Positions 47,245 through 55,162 are shown, numbered from the stretch's first letter. The stretch: DNA of 64,000 bases from Anaerolineae bacterium (GCA_023382655.1 JAHDWK010000028.1:26799-90798), one strand, 5' to 3'. Notes: generated by a model not told the origin, from the sequence alone. A program made the numbers and translations.

Positions 47245-48492
47245 CTATCTCTCTAACGCTTCCAACAATGTCGCCGCTTCATCGGGCGAAATAATGCCCT
47301 GTTCCACCATCTTCAAGATTTTAATTTGCTCGTCGGCGGAGGCCTTGGCGCGGGGTGGGGGCGGTGGGGCGGCGGGACGGCCGTAACCACCCGTTTGCCG
47401 CGCTCCTTGCCGTTCGGCCCGCTGCCGCATACGCTCGGCGGCTTGTTCGGCCTTACGGGCCGCTTCTTCCGCTTTACGGGCGGCTTTTTGGGCCATCTTC
47501 TCGGCATAATCGGGGCCAAACTTCGTTTCAAAGTTTGATGTAATGCGGGAAATCTGTTCATTTACCTGGCGGCCAATTTGCTCGCCCAGATCGGCGAAAT
47601 CGAAGCCAAAAGCAAAATCGCCGTCACTCTCATCCTGCCAACGTGGATTTACCATTTGTTCCTCCTTGAGGACAATGCGCCCACCCGCGGTGAAGGTGGC
47701 GGTCGTTTCACCGTCACCTAAACGGCCAGTGAGGGTATGATCTACTTCTAGTTCTTTGTCCAGCGGCAGCCGATTCATAATCTGGGGCGCGGTGGCCGAC
47801 AGATTCAGCGGTGCATCGGCGGGCCAGCGCACGATAATATCGCCCGTAGCGGCAAAGATGTGTTCGGCGGCGCTCAAACCGCCCACCAGCCGAATATCGC
47901 CTTTGACGTTTTGCACGGCCGTGCGCCCACCCAGATTGCGCAGGTTCACGTCACGGGCACATTGGCTGATGGTCACATCGCCGCTGACAGAGCGCAGACT
48001 GACATCACCATAACTTTCATGCAGGTCTACACGGCCGTTCACCACCTGCACCGCCAAATCGCCGTGAATCACGCCCAGGGCTGCATCGGCCACGCGGCGC
48101 AAAGCGGCGTCACCGTGTAAGGTTTGGATGCTGAGCAGACCGTTGCAATTTTTGGCGGCGATGTCGCCGTGAACGACGTTCACTTTGGTATGGCCCACAC
48201 CGGTGAGAACCACATCGCCACGCGCCGTCTCCAGGCTCAAATCGCCGGCCAGATTTCGGATAACCAGGTCGCCGCCGGCATACTCGATGCGCAGGTTGGC
48301 GGCGGTGGGCAACACCAGCTTCAGATCGCCGCCGGCGTTGATGGTCAGGTCGTCAACGGCTTCCTGCACTTCCACGTCCGCGCCGGAAATAGCAACCGCA
48401 TTTTCCATGCCGGTGTTAATAACCAGATCACCGCCGCAGCGGGTCACGCTGACTTGTGGTGAACTGGAGGTGTAATACTTTTGTTCAGCCAT
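47245..48492 (-). CDS. DUF4097-like beta-helix protein with SHOCT-like tail
   Basis: This 415-aa protein, from ATG 48492, has residues ~1-260 made of short repeating strands (GGDLVINTG, GGDLVIRNLAGDLSLETARG, VHGDIAAKNCNGLLSIQTLH, SGDVTISQC). These are typical of the DUF4097/YvlB-type single-stranded beta-helix. A charged region with an Ala/Arg/Glu coiled coil (EKMAQKAARKAEEAARKAEQ) and a C-terminal SHOCT-like hairpin (DEQIKILKMVEQGIISPDEA) follow. No signal or membrane segment is seen, so it appears cytoplasmic or peripheral. Family members belong to envelope-stress regulons in Firmicutes; function here is inferred only. Confidence 0.75.
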   Translation of the reverse strand: MAEQKYYTSSSPQVSVTRCGGDLVINTGMENAVAISGADVEVQEAVDDLTINAGGDLKLVLPTAANLRIEYAGGDLVIRNLAGDLSLETARGDVVLTGVGHTKVNVVHGDIAAKNCNGLLSIQTLHGDAALRRVADAALGVIHGDLAVQVVNGRVDLHESYGDVSLRSVSGDVTISQCARDVNLRNLGGRTAVQNVKGDIRLVGGLSAAEHIFAATGDIIVRWPADAPLNLSATAPQIMNRLPLDKELEVDHTLTGRLGDGETTATFTAGGRIVLKEEQMVNPRWQDESDGDFAFGFDFADLGEQIGRQVNEQISRITSNFETKFGPDYAEKMAQKAARKAEEAARKAEQAAERMRQRAERQGARQTGGYGRPAAPPPPPRAKASADEQIKILKMVEQGIISPDEAATLLEALER

Positions 48493-48529
48493 GATCATTA
48501 CCTGTAGGTATTCGTTGATTAGGAGGTTC

Positions 48530-48958
48530 CTAATCAACAAATACTTGAACGTGTTCGCCGCCTTCTTCGTCCTGCACATCTACCAGGATGCCGGATTCCA
48601 TTTCGTTCATCATCCCTTGCAGTTCGTTCCAGTCCAGACCATTGAGTTCGGGCGAGAAATGGCCGCCGATCTTCATGCCAAATTTGACCATGCCCAGGGG
48701 GATATTGACGGTAACTTTGTTACGCCCGGATTGCAGGTCACGCACGCGCACGTGCAGCCAGCCTGGTTTTTTGCCACCGTTGTTTGCTTCCATGGCTACT
48801 TCTTGGGCGACTTCTTGTTTGAGGATTTTCACATCGGGCACGGCCGTTTCTTCCACAACAGGCGCAGCGGGTTGGCTGAGCAGTTGGGCGGCTTCGTCGG
48901 CCGTAATTTTGCCGTTGGCTAACAGTTCCAAAATTTCTTTACGGGATGTCGTTGTCAT
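48530..48958 (-). CDS. SHOCT-like domain protein (2)
   Basis: This 142-aa paralogue of the 126-aa protein at 45.7 kb has an N-terminal hairpin RKEILELLANGKITADEAAQ, then a longer Val/Glu-rich connector, then the shared domain (WLHVRVRDLQSGRNKVTVNI, PLGMVKFGMKIGGHFSPEL, GEHVQVFVD). AGGAGATAAAAAATC precedes the ATG. The duplicate genes flank the DUF4097/SHOCT protein in the cluster, which suggests that all three products interact through the SHOCT-like hairpins. Confidence 0.75.
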   Translation of the reverse strand: MTTTSRKEILELLANGKITADEAAQLLSQPAAPVVEETAVPDVKILKQEVAQEVAMEANNGGKKPGWLHVRVRDLQSGRNKVTVNIPLGMVKFGMKIGGHFSPELNGLDWNELQGMMNEMESGILVDVQDEEGGEHVQVFVD

Positions 48959-48981
48959 GATTTTTTATCTCCTATTCATTC

Positions 48982-49015
48982 AGACCTGACAGGTTTCAAA
49001 AAACCTGTCAGGTCT
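48982..49015. terminator. CCTGACAGG-family hairpin between cluster genes
   Basis: AGACCTGACAGGTTT and AAACCTGTCAGGTCT form a perfect 15-bp stem around CAAA. It sits between the 187-aa membrane protein and the SHOCT-like gene and may act as an internal attenuator. Confidence 0.55.
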
Positions 49016-49020
49016 TGAGG

Positions 49021-49584
49021 TTAATTGGTTGCGGGGGCGGCTGGTTCGGTGACGACGGCCGTGTAACCTAACTGGGCCAGCGCCGTCAACAGCGGTGCAG
49101 GGTCGGCCATGCGCACGGCGCCCACCCACCATCGGCCATTGCCACCCAAAAAGGCCAGACCTTGACCGGCGTGCCGCCCTTCGACAGGAATAAGCAGTTG
49201 GGTAGGTTTGCCGGTGCGGGCCATGCTGTTAAAAGTAATGGGTTGGTCATAATACAATTCCAGTATCAATCCTGCCGCCGCATAATCGGCCAATGTTTCG
49301 TCAGAGAGGCCGACGTCTACCAGGGCGGAATTATTGATGTGGCTGAGTGACTGCTCGGCAGCGTCAGCCAGCGGAATAAAATCGGGATGGCCGGGCTGCA
49401 CTAAAATCCGCTCGCCATCTTGAAAAATGACCATGCGGGACGGCCGTACATTCACCGCATCGTTCCGAAACCAGAACCAGTTCTGGGTATTGAACACATT
49501 GATCAGATAAAAAACGGCCACTATGAATATGCCCATCCAGATAAATGGCTGAAGAACCCGCCAATAACTTTGTTGTTTCATCAT
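49021..49584 (-). CDS. Single-pass membrane protein of the DUF4097 cluster
   Basis: This 187-aa protein has an N-terminal membrane helix (LQPFIWMGIFIVAVFYLINV) and an external soluble domain of ~150 residues (SRMVIFQDGERILVQPGHPD, DETLADYAAAGLILELYYDQ, GRWWVGAVRMADPAPLLTAL). The ATG at 49584 follows AGGAT. No family is recognised. Its place directly after the DUF2089 regulator suggests a membrane or envelope component of the same response. Confidence 0.65.
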   Translation of the reverse strand: MMKQQSYWRVLQPFIWMGIFIVAVFYLINVFNTQNWFWFRNDAVNVRPSRMVIFQDGERILVQPGHPDFIPLADAAEQSLSHINNSALVDVGLSDETLADYAAAGLILELYYDQPITFNSMARTGKPTQLLIPVEGRHAGQGLAFLGGNGRWWVGAVRMADPAPLLTALAQLGYTAVVTEPAAPATN

Positions 49585-49600
49585 CTTTATCCTTGTTGTT

Positions 49601-49634
49601 TTGTAACCGATCACCGTTTACCGATTACCGTTTT
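49601..49634. repeat. GTAACCGATCACCG repeat
   Basis: GTAACCGATCACCGTTTACC then GATTACCG. This is a copy of the GTAATCGG family between two cluster genes. Confidence 0.5.
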
Positions 49635-49637
49635 TTC

Positions 49638-50015
49638 TCAACTACCGCTGCGCAGGATTTCCAGTGCTTCTTCGGCAGACAGTTTGCCGGAGCCTAAATC
49701 GGCCAGAACGCTGCGCCGCTGCTCTTCGCTGATTTCCGGCTCTGGCTCGCCAACTTCAAATCCCATCGCTTTGATCACTTCCGTCAGCCGGCTGCGCACT
49801 GCCGGATAAGAAAGGCCAATTTCCTGTTCCACCCGATTAATTTTGCCTTCGCACTTAATGAAGGTTTCAATGAAACTGAGCTGTTCCGCTGTCAACTGAT
49901 ACAGTCGCCCTAGTGAAAAGTGTCCTTCTATGGCGGTGTCGCAGTTGCGGCAGTGCAGCCGGGTGACGTGTAAGGTGTCGTGGCAGATAGGACATTGACC
50001 AATCACTGAATTCAT
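49638..50015 (-). CDS. DUF2089-type regulator (zinc ribbon + HTH + SHOCT-like)
   Basis: This 125-aa protein from ATG 50015 has GGAGA upstream. CPICHDTLHVTRLHCRNCDT holds two C-x2-C pairs of a zinc ribbon. The region LTAEQLSFIETFIKCEGKIN with NRVEQEIGLSYPAVRSRLTE forms an HTH that resembles sigma-like or MerR-like recognition helices. The tail EEQRRSVLADLGSGKLSAEE is a SHOCT-like hairpin. It is the likely transcription factor of the cluster and a candidate to bind the inverted repeat at 50816-50850. Its SHOCT-like tail matches those of the neighbouring proteins. Confidence 0.85.
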   Translation of the reverse strand: MNSVIGQCPICHDTLHVTRLHCRNCDTAIEGHFSLGRLYQLTAEQLSFIETFIKCEGKINRVEQEIGLSYPAVRSRLTEVIKAMGFEVGEPEPEISEEQRRSVLADLGSGKLSAEEALEILRSGS

Positions 50016-50028
50016 AAAGATTCTCCGT

Positions 50029-50053
50029 AGAGCGATTTGGCAAAATCGCTCTG
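50029..50053. repeat. GAGCGATTT hairpin
   Basis: GAGCGATTT and AAATCGCTC pair around GGCAA, between the DUF4097 gene and the DUF2089 regulator. It resembles the 15-bp hairpin at 34346. Confidence 0.5.
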
Positions 50054-50059
50054 CACATG

Positions 50060-50743
50060 TCATGCATGTTTTAATTGAAAACTACCGGTCACTACTTTGG
50101 CTTTGATGTTGCCTTCGCCGCTGCCCAACGTGCCGCGCAATCTACCGCCGGTCAGGTGTTTTTTATGTTGTGATTCGCCAAGCGGAAAGTCACACTGTAC
50201 GTGGCCGGTCATGGCGCTGGCGTCCAGCAGGGCGTTGGGTTCTTTGGGCAGGCGCAGGCAGATGTGGCCGGTGGTGGTTTCAAAGCGGTGGCTGGCATTA
50301 ACCAGGACGCCGTCGTACCGCAGTTTGCCCGTGACAGATTTGGCATAAACCGGGCCGCCAATATCGCTGAGTGACAGATCACCGGTGATCACCCGGCCGG
50401 TGACAGAGGCATTGATGCCGCTGATACTCAGTTTGCCGGTAATAACGTTGGCCTGTATTTCACAATCGGCCGGCACGTGGATGGTGAGGATGACTTTGCT
50501 GTGGAAACTGCCGTTCAGTAGCCGTTCCAGCCAGGAACCGTTAGGGGCCTCACGGCCGTGTTCCGACTGCACGTGCACCGTATTCTCTGACCGGGTAACG
50601 ATGACGTCGGCATTTTCCACCTGGGCGCTAATGGTGACGGTACGGCCGTCGTGCGGCAATATCTCGACTTGTCCAACTTTTACATCTACGTCTAAAATTC
50701 CCTGTGGGGCAGGAAAGGTTTCTTCAAAATAGAGTTCTTTCAT
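50060..50743 (-). CDS. DUF4097 family protein
   Basis: This 227-aa protein is first in the cluster. It consists of short repeated strands (LDVDVKVGQVEILPHDGRTV, VITGKLSISGINASVTGRVI, TGDLSLSDIGGPVYAKSVTG) of the DUF4097 beta-helix, with no signal peptide. The start at ATG 50743 follows GAGAAAG; a longer frame to 50836 would read through the promoter. It is probably the first product of the transcript from the promoter at 50805-50833. DUF4097 proteins are often called putative adhesins, but the lack of a signal argues for a cytoplasmic scaffold. Confidence 0.8.
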   Translation of the reverse strand: MKELYFEETFPAPQGILDVDVKVGQVEILPHDGRTVTISAQVENADVIVTRSENTVHVQSEHGREAPNGSWLERLLNGSFHSKVILTIHVPADCEIQANVITGKLSISGINASVTGRVITGDLSLSDIGGPVYAKSVTGKLRYDGVLVNASHRFETTTGHICLRLPKEPNALLDASAMTGHVQCDFPLGESQHKKHLTGGRLRGTLGSGEGNIKAKVVTGSFQLKHA

Positions 50744-50804
50744 TTTCTTTCTCTCAATGTTAGAAAAATTGATATACCTTGTAGATTGTACGAGATATGC
50801 CCCA

Positions 50805-50833
50805 ATCATAATCAAGAATATCAAGAAAGTCAA
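50805..50833 (-). promoter_or_regulatory. Promoter of the DUF4097/DUF2089 cluster
   Basis: On the minus strand TTGACT (50833-50828) and TATGAT (50810-50805) are separated by 17 bases. The spacer contains one arm of the inverted repeat described separately. Confidence 0.7.
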
Positions 50834-50850
50834 CAAGATTCTTGATATTC
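50816..50850. promoter_or_regulatory. 12-bp perfect inverted repeat operator
   Basis: GAATATCAAGAA (50816-50827) and TTCTTGATATTC (50839-50850) are perfect complements with an 11-base spacer. Overlapping half-sites continue on both sides (ATCAAG at 50811, TTGATATTA at 50872). One arm lies between the -35 and -10 boxes, so occupancy should repress or remodel the promoter. The DUF2089 protein is the natural candidate to bind. Confidence 0.75.
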
Positions 50851-50877
50851 TTTGAACTCATATTGTGATTTTTGATA

Positions 50878-52353
50878 TTATTTAGAAAAATTTTGATTTT
50901 CGTTGGTTTTTAGGGGGTGCGTTTGGTGGATATTGGGTGGCGTTAGTTCCTGCCAACTCTGCCAGCCGACATACCCGTAACCCAAAACGCCCACAGTCAA
51001 AAACGGAACAGCGCCCGGATGACCCAGGGTCACGGCTATGATCAGGCTGAGAAGACAATAAAAGGCCAGGGCCAATTCGACCAGAATGATCCAATCAAAA
51101 GGCGTGGCGGTGGCAGCAAGCGCGGTATGGGCGCCGCGTTTGGGGGTGCGGATAAAGGGATGGTGACGGCCGTACCACACTTGCAAAACTGCCCGCGACA
51201 TGACGGCCGTCATCCCCACGGCGATGATGACCATTACCGGAAAATGGCGCAGTCGCCATAACCAGTCCCGGTGCAACAGTGGTTGCGCCAGGCCAAACAG
51301 GAGCGGCTGTCCCAACCCCATGAACGTGAAGAGCCACACCCAGGCAGAGGGTTGATAATCGAGCAACATGAGCGGCAGTTGCCATAGCAGCAGCAGGATG
51401 ACAAGCAGGTTGGCGGTGTAAGCCAGCATCGCCACCAGCGCCACCAGGCGGGCAACCCAGGAATGGCCGGGCGTCGTCAGGATCGGCCGGGCATATTTGC
51501 GCAGGCATTGGGTAGCCCCTTTGCCCCAGCGCGCCTGCTGAATTTTGTAGGCGGCCATCGTTGGTGGTAGTTCCGCCGGGACGACGACGTCGGGTAGAAA
51601 ACGAAACTGCCAGCCGTGCAGTTGGGCGCGGGTGCTGAGGCAGAGATCTTCGCAGACGGTGTCTGCCTGCCAGCCGCCGGCGTCTTCCAGGCAGGCGCGC
51701 CGCCAGACGCCGCCGGCGCCGTTGAATTTGGGGAAAAGGTGGGCGCGGTGGCGCACGGTTTGCTCCAGGGCAAAATGTTTATCCAACGCCAGGGCTTGCA
51801 CGGCCGTGAGCGCCGATTCATCGTCATTGAGATGGCCCCACCGCGCCTGCACCATGCCGACACGGCCGTCCACCAGAAAGTGGGGGATCGTTTGCTGCAA
51901 AAAGTCTGGTGGCGGCACAAAATCGGCGTCAAAAATGGCAATATACTCGCCGCTGGCCCGGGGCAATGCCTGCGCCAGCGCGCCGGCTTTATAGCCCACG
52001 CGCTCCTCCCGCCGCAGCAAACAGATATTGACCCCTTTCCTTTTATAATGCGCGACCAGGCGGGCGGCTTTTGCGGCGGTATTGTCGGTGGAGTCGTCAA
52101 TCACTTGAATTTGTAAACGGTGAGGTGGGTATTGCTGCTGCACAGCGGCGCGGATGAGCCGTTTGACCACGAATGGTTCATTAAAAATAGGAAGCTGGAT
52201 GGTAACTGCCGGGGGATCAGGCGGTAGGGGCGGGCAGGGGAAATGGTCGTGGCGGTGACGCCAGTATTGCCACAGGGTGTAAAAACCCAACAGGCCATAA
52301 ACAGAAAGGGCGGCTACCACCAGCCAGTAAAACCCGATGAGCAGTGGCGTCAT
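50878..52353 (-). CDS. Processive family-2 glycosyltransferase (cellulose-synthase-like)
   Basis: This 491-aa membrane enzyme has an N-terminal helix. The GT2 domain carries VTIQLPIFNEPFVVKRLIRA, VIDDSTDNTAAKAA, IFDADFVPP (the D-x-D), GGVWRRACLEDAGGW with TVCEDLCLSTRAQL (the catalytic Asp region) and QQARWGKGATQCL, the Q-x2-R-W of processive synthases. Four or five C-terminal helices follow. This is the CSLC/BcsA-like subgroup that makes beta-glucans or mannans; the product cannot be named. Its ATG overlaps the TGA of the DUF951 gene (ATGA), so the two are coupled. Confidence 0.9.
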   Translation of the reverse strand: MTPLLIGFYWLVVAALSVYGLLGFYTLWQYWRHRHDHFPCPPLPPDPPAVTIQLPIFNEPFVVKRLIRAAVQQQYPPHRLQIQVIDDSTDNTAAKAARLVAHYKRKGVNICLLRREERVGYKAGALAQALPRASGEYIAIFDADFVPPPDFLQQTIPHFLVDGRVGMVQARWGHLNDDESALTAVQALALDKHFALEQTVRHRAHLFPKFNGAGGVWRRACLEDAGGWQADTVCEDLCLSTRAQLHGWQFRFLPDVVVPAELPPTMAAYKIQQARWGKGATQCLRKYARPILTTPGHSWVARLVALVAMLAYTANLLVILLLLWQLPLMLLDYQPSAWVWLFTFMGLGQPLLFGLAQPLLHRDWLWRLRHFPVMVIIAVGMTAVMSRAVLQVWYGRHHPFIRTPKRGAHTALAATATPFDWIILVELALAFYCLLSLIIAVTLGHPGAVPFLTVGVLGYGYVGWQSWQELTPPNIHQTHPLKTNENQNFSK

Positions 52354-52556
52354 TCTGTTTCGTTTTCGTGTACTCGTTTGATGAAGGTTTTGAGCCGTTT
52401 GTTGAAGTCGCCACGGGGCAACAGCACCCGCCGCCCGCATTTCTGACACACCAGGCCAATATCGGCGCCAATACGCACCACTTCCCAGTCATAGCTGCCA
52501 CAGGGGTGTGGTTTGCGCAGGCGGACAATATCGCCAACATGGACTTCAACAAACAT
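52350..52556 (-). CDS. DUF951 family protein
   Basis: This 68-aa protein has the sequence pattern VGDIVRLRKPHPCGSYDWEV, VRIGADIGLVCQKCGRRVLL and PRGDFNKRLKTFIKRV, the complete DUF951 signature. It has a C-x2-C and an upstream Cys that may hold a metal, and an OB-like fold is likely. In Firmicutes DUF951 proteins are encoded near parB/ychF and may bind nucleic acid. The coupling to a glycosyltransferase here is unusual. Confidence 0.88.
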   Translation of the reverse strand: MFVEVHVGDIVRLRKPHPCGSYDWEVVRIGADIGLVCQKCGRRVLLPRGDFNKRLKTFIKRVHENETE

Positions 52557-52605
52557 GGTGGGGAATTATAGGCGTGGTGATGGTGGTGGCAACTATTCTG
52601 GGAGG

Positions 52606-52638
52606 AGATTAAGAGATTGGGAGATTAGGAGATTAAGT
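52606..52638. repeat. GAGATTAGGAGATT repeat
   Basis: GAGATTAAGAGATTGGGAGA then TTAGGAGATTAAG. This is a third copy of the family that flanks the Nudix island, here in the gap between divergent genes. Confidence 0.5.
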
Positions 52639-52709
52639 GGTACAGGGATGGGGGTGATATTCGCCGATGGGTAGGGGGGGCGGTATACTTTACGGCCGTA
52701 CCCTGGTCG

Positions 52710-52750
52710 GGAATCCGTAATCCGTAATCGGTAATCCGTGATCGGTAAAC
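52710..52750. repeat. GTAATCCG/GTAATCGG repeat
   Basis: GGAATCCGTAATCCGTAATC then GGTAATCCGTGATCGGTAA. It is a member of the GTAATCGG family just before the M50 protease gene. Confidence 0.5.
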
Positions 52751-52771
52751 GACACTTACGAGGATGTTTCT

Positions 52772-53443
52772 ATGTTACTTTTTTTGCGTGGTGCTGAATA
52801 CCCCATTCCAACGATGATCACCTTTGCTATCGTGCTGATCTTTGCCTTTGCCTACCATGAACTGGCGCACGCCATTGTGGCTGACCGATTGGGGGACCCG
52901 ACGCCCCGTTCTTACGGCCGTATCACCCTCAATCCTGCCCGCAATTTAGACCGCACTGGCCTGATTTTGGCCCTGCTCATCGGCTTCGGTTGGGCGTTTA
53001 CGCCGATTAACCCACTCTACTTCCGGGGTAATCCGCGCCGCGCATTTGCCATTGTGGCCATAGCCGGGCCGCTGGCAAATCTGGCGATGGCCGGACTGTT
53101 AGGCCTACCGGTGCTTTTGGGCCTGGTAACGTATACCCCGCCGATGGAAGTGCTGCCTTCGCTCTATTCATTTTTGACATTTGGCGTTTATTATAATTTG
53201 CTGCTTTTTGCTTTTAATTTGATTCCTATCCCCCCGCTAGATGGGTTCCGTATCTTGTTGGGTATTTTGCCGCCCGATATTGCCGTGCAAATGGAGCAAC
53301 TGTACCGGTATAGCATGATGCTATTTTTGGGAATCTTTTTCTTGTTACCGGCGGTGGGGTTTAATGTGGCCGGTGAAATTTTGGGGCCGGTGATTGGGTT
53401 TTTCTACCCGTTATTTACCGGTGGTTGGCCGCCGATCATTTAG
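52772..53443 (+). CDS. Site-2-protease-like M50 metalloprotease
   Basis: This 223-aa polytopic protein carries the intramembrane zinc-protease motifs FAYHELAHAIVADRLGDPTP (HExxH) and FAFNLIPIPPLDGFRILLG (the N-x2-P-x2-P-L-D-G second motif). The family cleaves membrane-bound substrates, or in this short RseP-less form may have other roles. No PDZ domain is present. GAGG precedes the ATG at 52772. The HD gene starts three bases after the stop. Confidence 0.92.
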   Translation: MLLFLRGAEYPIPTMITFAIVLIFAFAYHELAHAIVADRLGDPTPRSYGRITLNPARNLDRTGLILALLIGFGWAFTPINPLYFRGNPRRAFAIVAIAGPLANLAMAGLLGLPVLLGLVTYTPPMEVLPSLYSFLTFGVYYNLLLFAFNLIPIPPLDGFRILLGILPPDIAVQMEQLYRYSMMLFLGIFFLLPAVGFNVAGEILGPVIGFFYPLFTGGWPPII

Positions 53444-53446
53444 GGT

Positions 53447-53962
53447 ATGCGCTACCGTCTGTGGCAATTTTGGCAGATAGTATGGGCAAAACCTTTAACA
53501 ACGGGGGCGTGGGCAGAGGTAACGGCCGTTCTCACGCCGGCCGAATTGCAATTATTCAGGCGCTTCCCGGCTAATGACCAGTGGCATGGTGTACGGGTGC
53601 TGCGGCTGGTGCAGTCGTCTGGATGTGCGCACCCGGCGTTGTGGAAGGCGGCGCTGCTGCATGATGTGGGCAAAACAGAAGTGCGGCTAACGGTGCGGGA
53701 TCGGATCCTGGTGGTGGTGGGTGGCGCGTTGTGGCCGGGGAAAACGGCCGTGTGGGGAGATGGTGAAGCGCGGGGTTGGCGACGGCCGTTTGTGGTCAAA
53801 GCGCATCATCCCGCCTGGGGCGCAGAGATGGCTGCTGCCGCCGGTTGTGATAGCCTTACTGTCACCCTTGTGCGGCGGCATCAGGATTCTCTGGCTGAAG
53901 TGCAACAGCCAGAACTGCATGAACTATTGCGTATTTTGCAGTGGGCGGATGATCAAAGTTAG
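53447..53962 (+). CDS. HD-domain phosphohydrolase
   Basis: This 171-aa protein has a shortened HD domain: HPALWKAALLHDVGKTEVRL supplies the His-Asp pair, with KAHHPAWGAEMAAAAG and LVRRHQDS giving further His ligands. HD proteins hydrolyse phosphate esters of nucleotides; the substrate is unknown. Between the motifs is a hydrophobic stretch (DRILVVVGGALWPG) that may be a loop or partial helix. It is probably cotranscribed with the M50 protease. Confidence 0.82.
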   Translation: MRYRLWQFWQIVWAKPLTTGAWAEVTAVLTPAELQLFRRFPANDQWHGVRVLRLVQSSGCAHPALWKAALLHDVGKTEVRLTVRDRILVVVGGALWPGKTAVWGDGEARGWRRPFVVKAHHPAWGAEMAAAAGCDSLTVTLVRRHQDSLAEVQQPELHELLRILQWADDQS

Positions 53963-53997
53963 AAGGCAGGGCGTGTCTAAAAACGATTGTTTCGACC

Positions 53998-54024
53998 TGT
54001 CATTCCCGCGAAAGCGGGAATCCA
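53998..54024. repeat. ATTCCCGCGAAAGCGGGAAT hairpin
   Basis: A 9-bp stem ATTCCCGCG/CGCGGGAAT-type with an AAAG loop. Elements with this exact core are scattered through many bacterial genomes. Here it lies between the HD gene and the dehydrogenase. Confidence 0.6.
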
Positions 54025-54121
54025 CACACCAGGACAATGGATGCCCACCTACGCGAGCATGACATGAAAAAGGGCTTTTAGACACCCTCTCAAAAGATCA
54101 AGAGCTTTTTAAGGAGCTATG

Positions 54122-55108
54122 ATGAAGGCGCAAACAGTTTCAATTATCGGTTTAGGGCGGGCGGGCGTTTCCATTGGGTTGGCAGTGAAAGCTAAACTGC
54201 CGTTGACGGTGGTGGGGTATGATCCCAACCCAGATACAGCACGGATGGCTCAAGACAAGATGAAGGCGGTAGATGCCGTGGAAATGAGCCTATTCAAAGC
54301 TGTAGCCAGGGCGGACATTCTGGTGATGATGCTGCCGGTGGCAGAACTGGAAGAGACATTACAAATCATTGGCGATGATTTGCAATCACATACATTAGTG
54401 CTGGATTTTTCCGGTTTGAAAGGGCCGGGATTGAAATGGGCCAGGAAGTATTTACCGCAGGGGCATTATGTAGGCGCGACGCCGGTGTTGGCGGCCAAAT
54501 GGCTGGCTGACGGCCGTACCGATGTCATGGCTGCCACTGCTGATTTGTTCCAAAACAGTCTCTTTTGTCTGATGCCGGCGCCGGATGCAGACCCACAAGC
54601 AGTGGAAACGGCCGTGAATTTTGGGCTGGTGTTGGGGGCACGGCCATACTTTATTGACCCCATGGAGTATGATGCATTGGTGCAAGGGACGGAGGCGTTG
54701 CCCGGTTTTGTGGCCGCGGCAATGCTTAAATCTTTGAAGCAGTCTACAAGCTGGCAGGATATGCTGCGTTTTGCCGGTAGTTCTTTTAGTCTGGCCACGC
54801 TCCCTCTGGCGCAGCCAAAAGATATTGCCTTTATGGCGCTGCACCAAAAAGAAGCCTCTCTGCGCTGGTTAGAGGCGCTTATTTCCGAACTGACAACCCT
54901 GCGGCGTCTGGTGTATGAAGGTGAACCACAATTGTTGACGGCCGTGCTGGAAGAACTGGCGAATGAGCGGGACAAATGGTTGCTCAAACGCCAGGACAAT
55001 GAGTGGGATGAACGCACGATGCCCAACATTGAACGTCCGTCTATGATGGGTCATATGCTCGGCGGGCTGGCGCCGGATACAAAGAAGAAGGGAGGAAGTA
55101 AGCGGTAA
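54122..55108 (+). CDS. Prephenate-dehydrogenase-like NAD(P)-binding protein
   Basis: This 328-aa protein has the N-terminal Rossmann motif VSIIGLGRAGVSIGLAVKAK (G-x-G-x2-G), followed by VVGYDPNPD (acidic NAD-type end of beta-2), VARADILVMMLPVAELEETL and VLDFSGLKGPGLKWARKYLP, and a helical C-terminal dimerisation domain with a basic tail. The pattern is that of the prephenate/arogenate dehydrogenase superfamily, but the substrate residues cannot be judged by eye, so TyrA function is not claimed. The second of two ATGs (54122) is better spaced from AAGGAG. Confidence 0.82.
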   Translation: MKAQTVSIIGLGRAGVSIGLAVKAKLPLTVVGYDPNPDTARMAQDKMKAVDAVEMSLFKAVARADILVMMLPVAELEETLQIIGDDLQSHTLVLDFSGLKGPGLKWARKYLPQGHYVGATPVLAAKWLADGRTDVMAATADLFQNSLFCLMPAPDADPQAVETAVNFGLVLGARPYFIDPMEYDALVQGTEALPGFVAAAMLKSLKQSTSWQDMLRFAGSSFSLATLPLAQPKDIAFMALHQKEASLRWLEALISELTTLRRLVYEGEPQLLTAVLEELANERDKWLLKRQDNEWDERTMPNIERPSMMGHMLGGLAPDTKKKGGSKR

Positions 55109-55154
55109 TCGGTAATCCGTAAACGGTTCACGGATTACGGACCACGGATTACGA
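55107..55154. repeat. GTAATCGG palindromic repeat
   Basis: GGTAATCGGTAATCCGTAAA facing TTCACGGATTACGG and CACGGATTACG. The repeat fills the gap before the GT4 gene and leaves no ribosome-binding site there. Confidence 0.55.
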
Positions 55155-55162
55155 ATGTGAGT

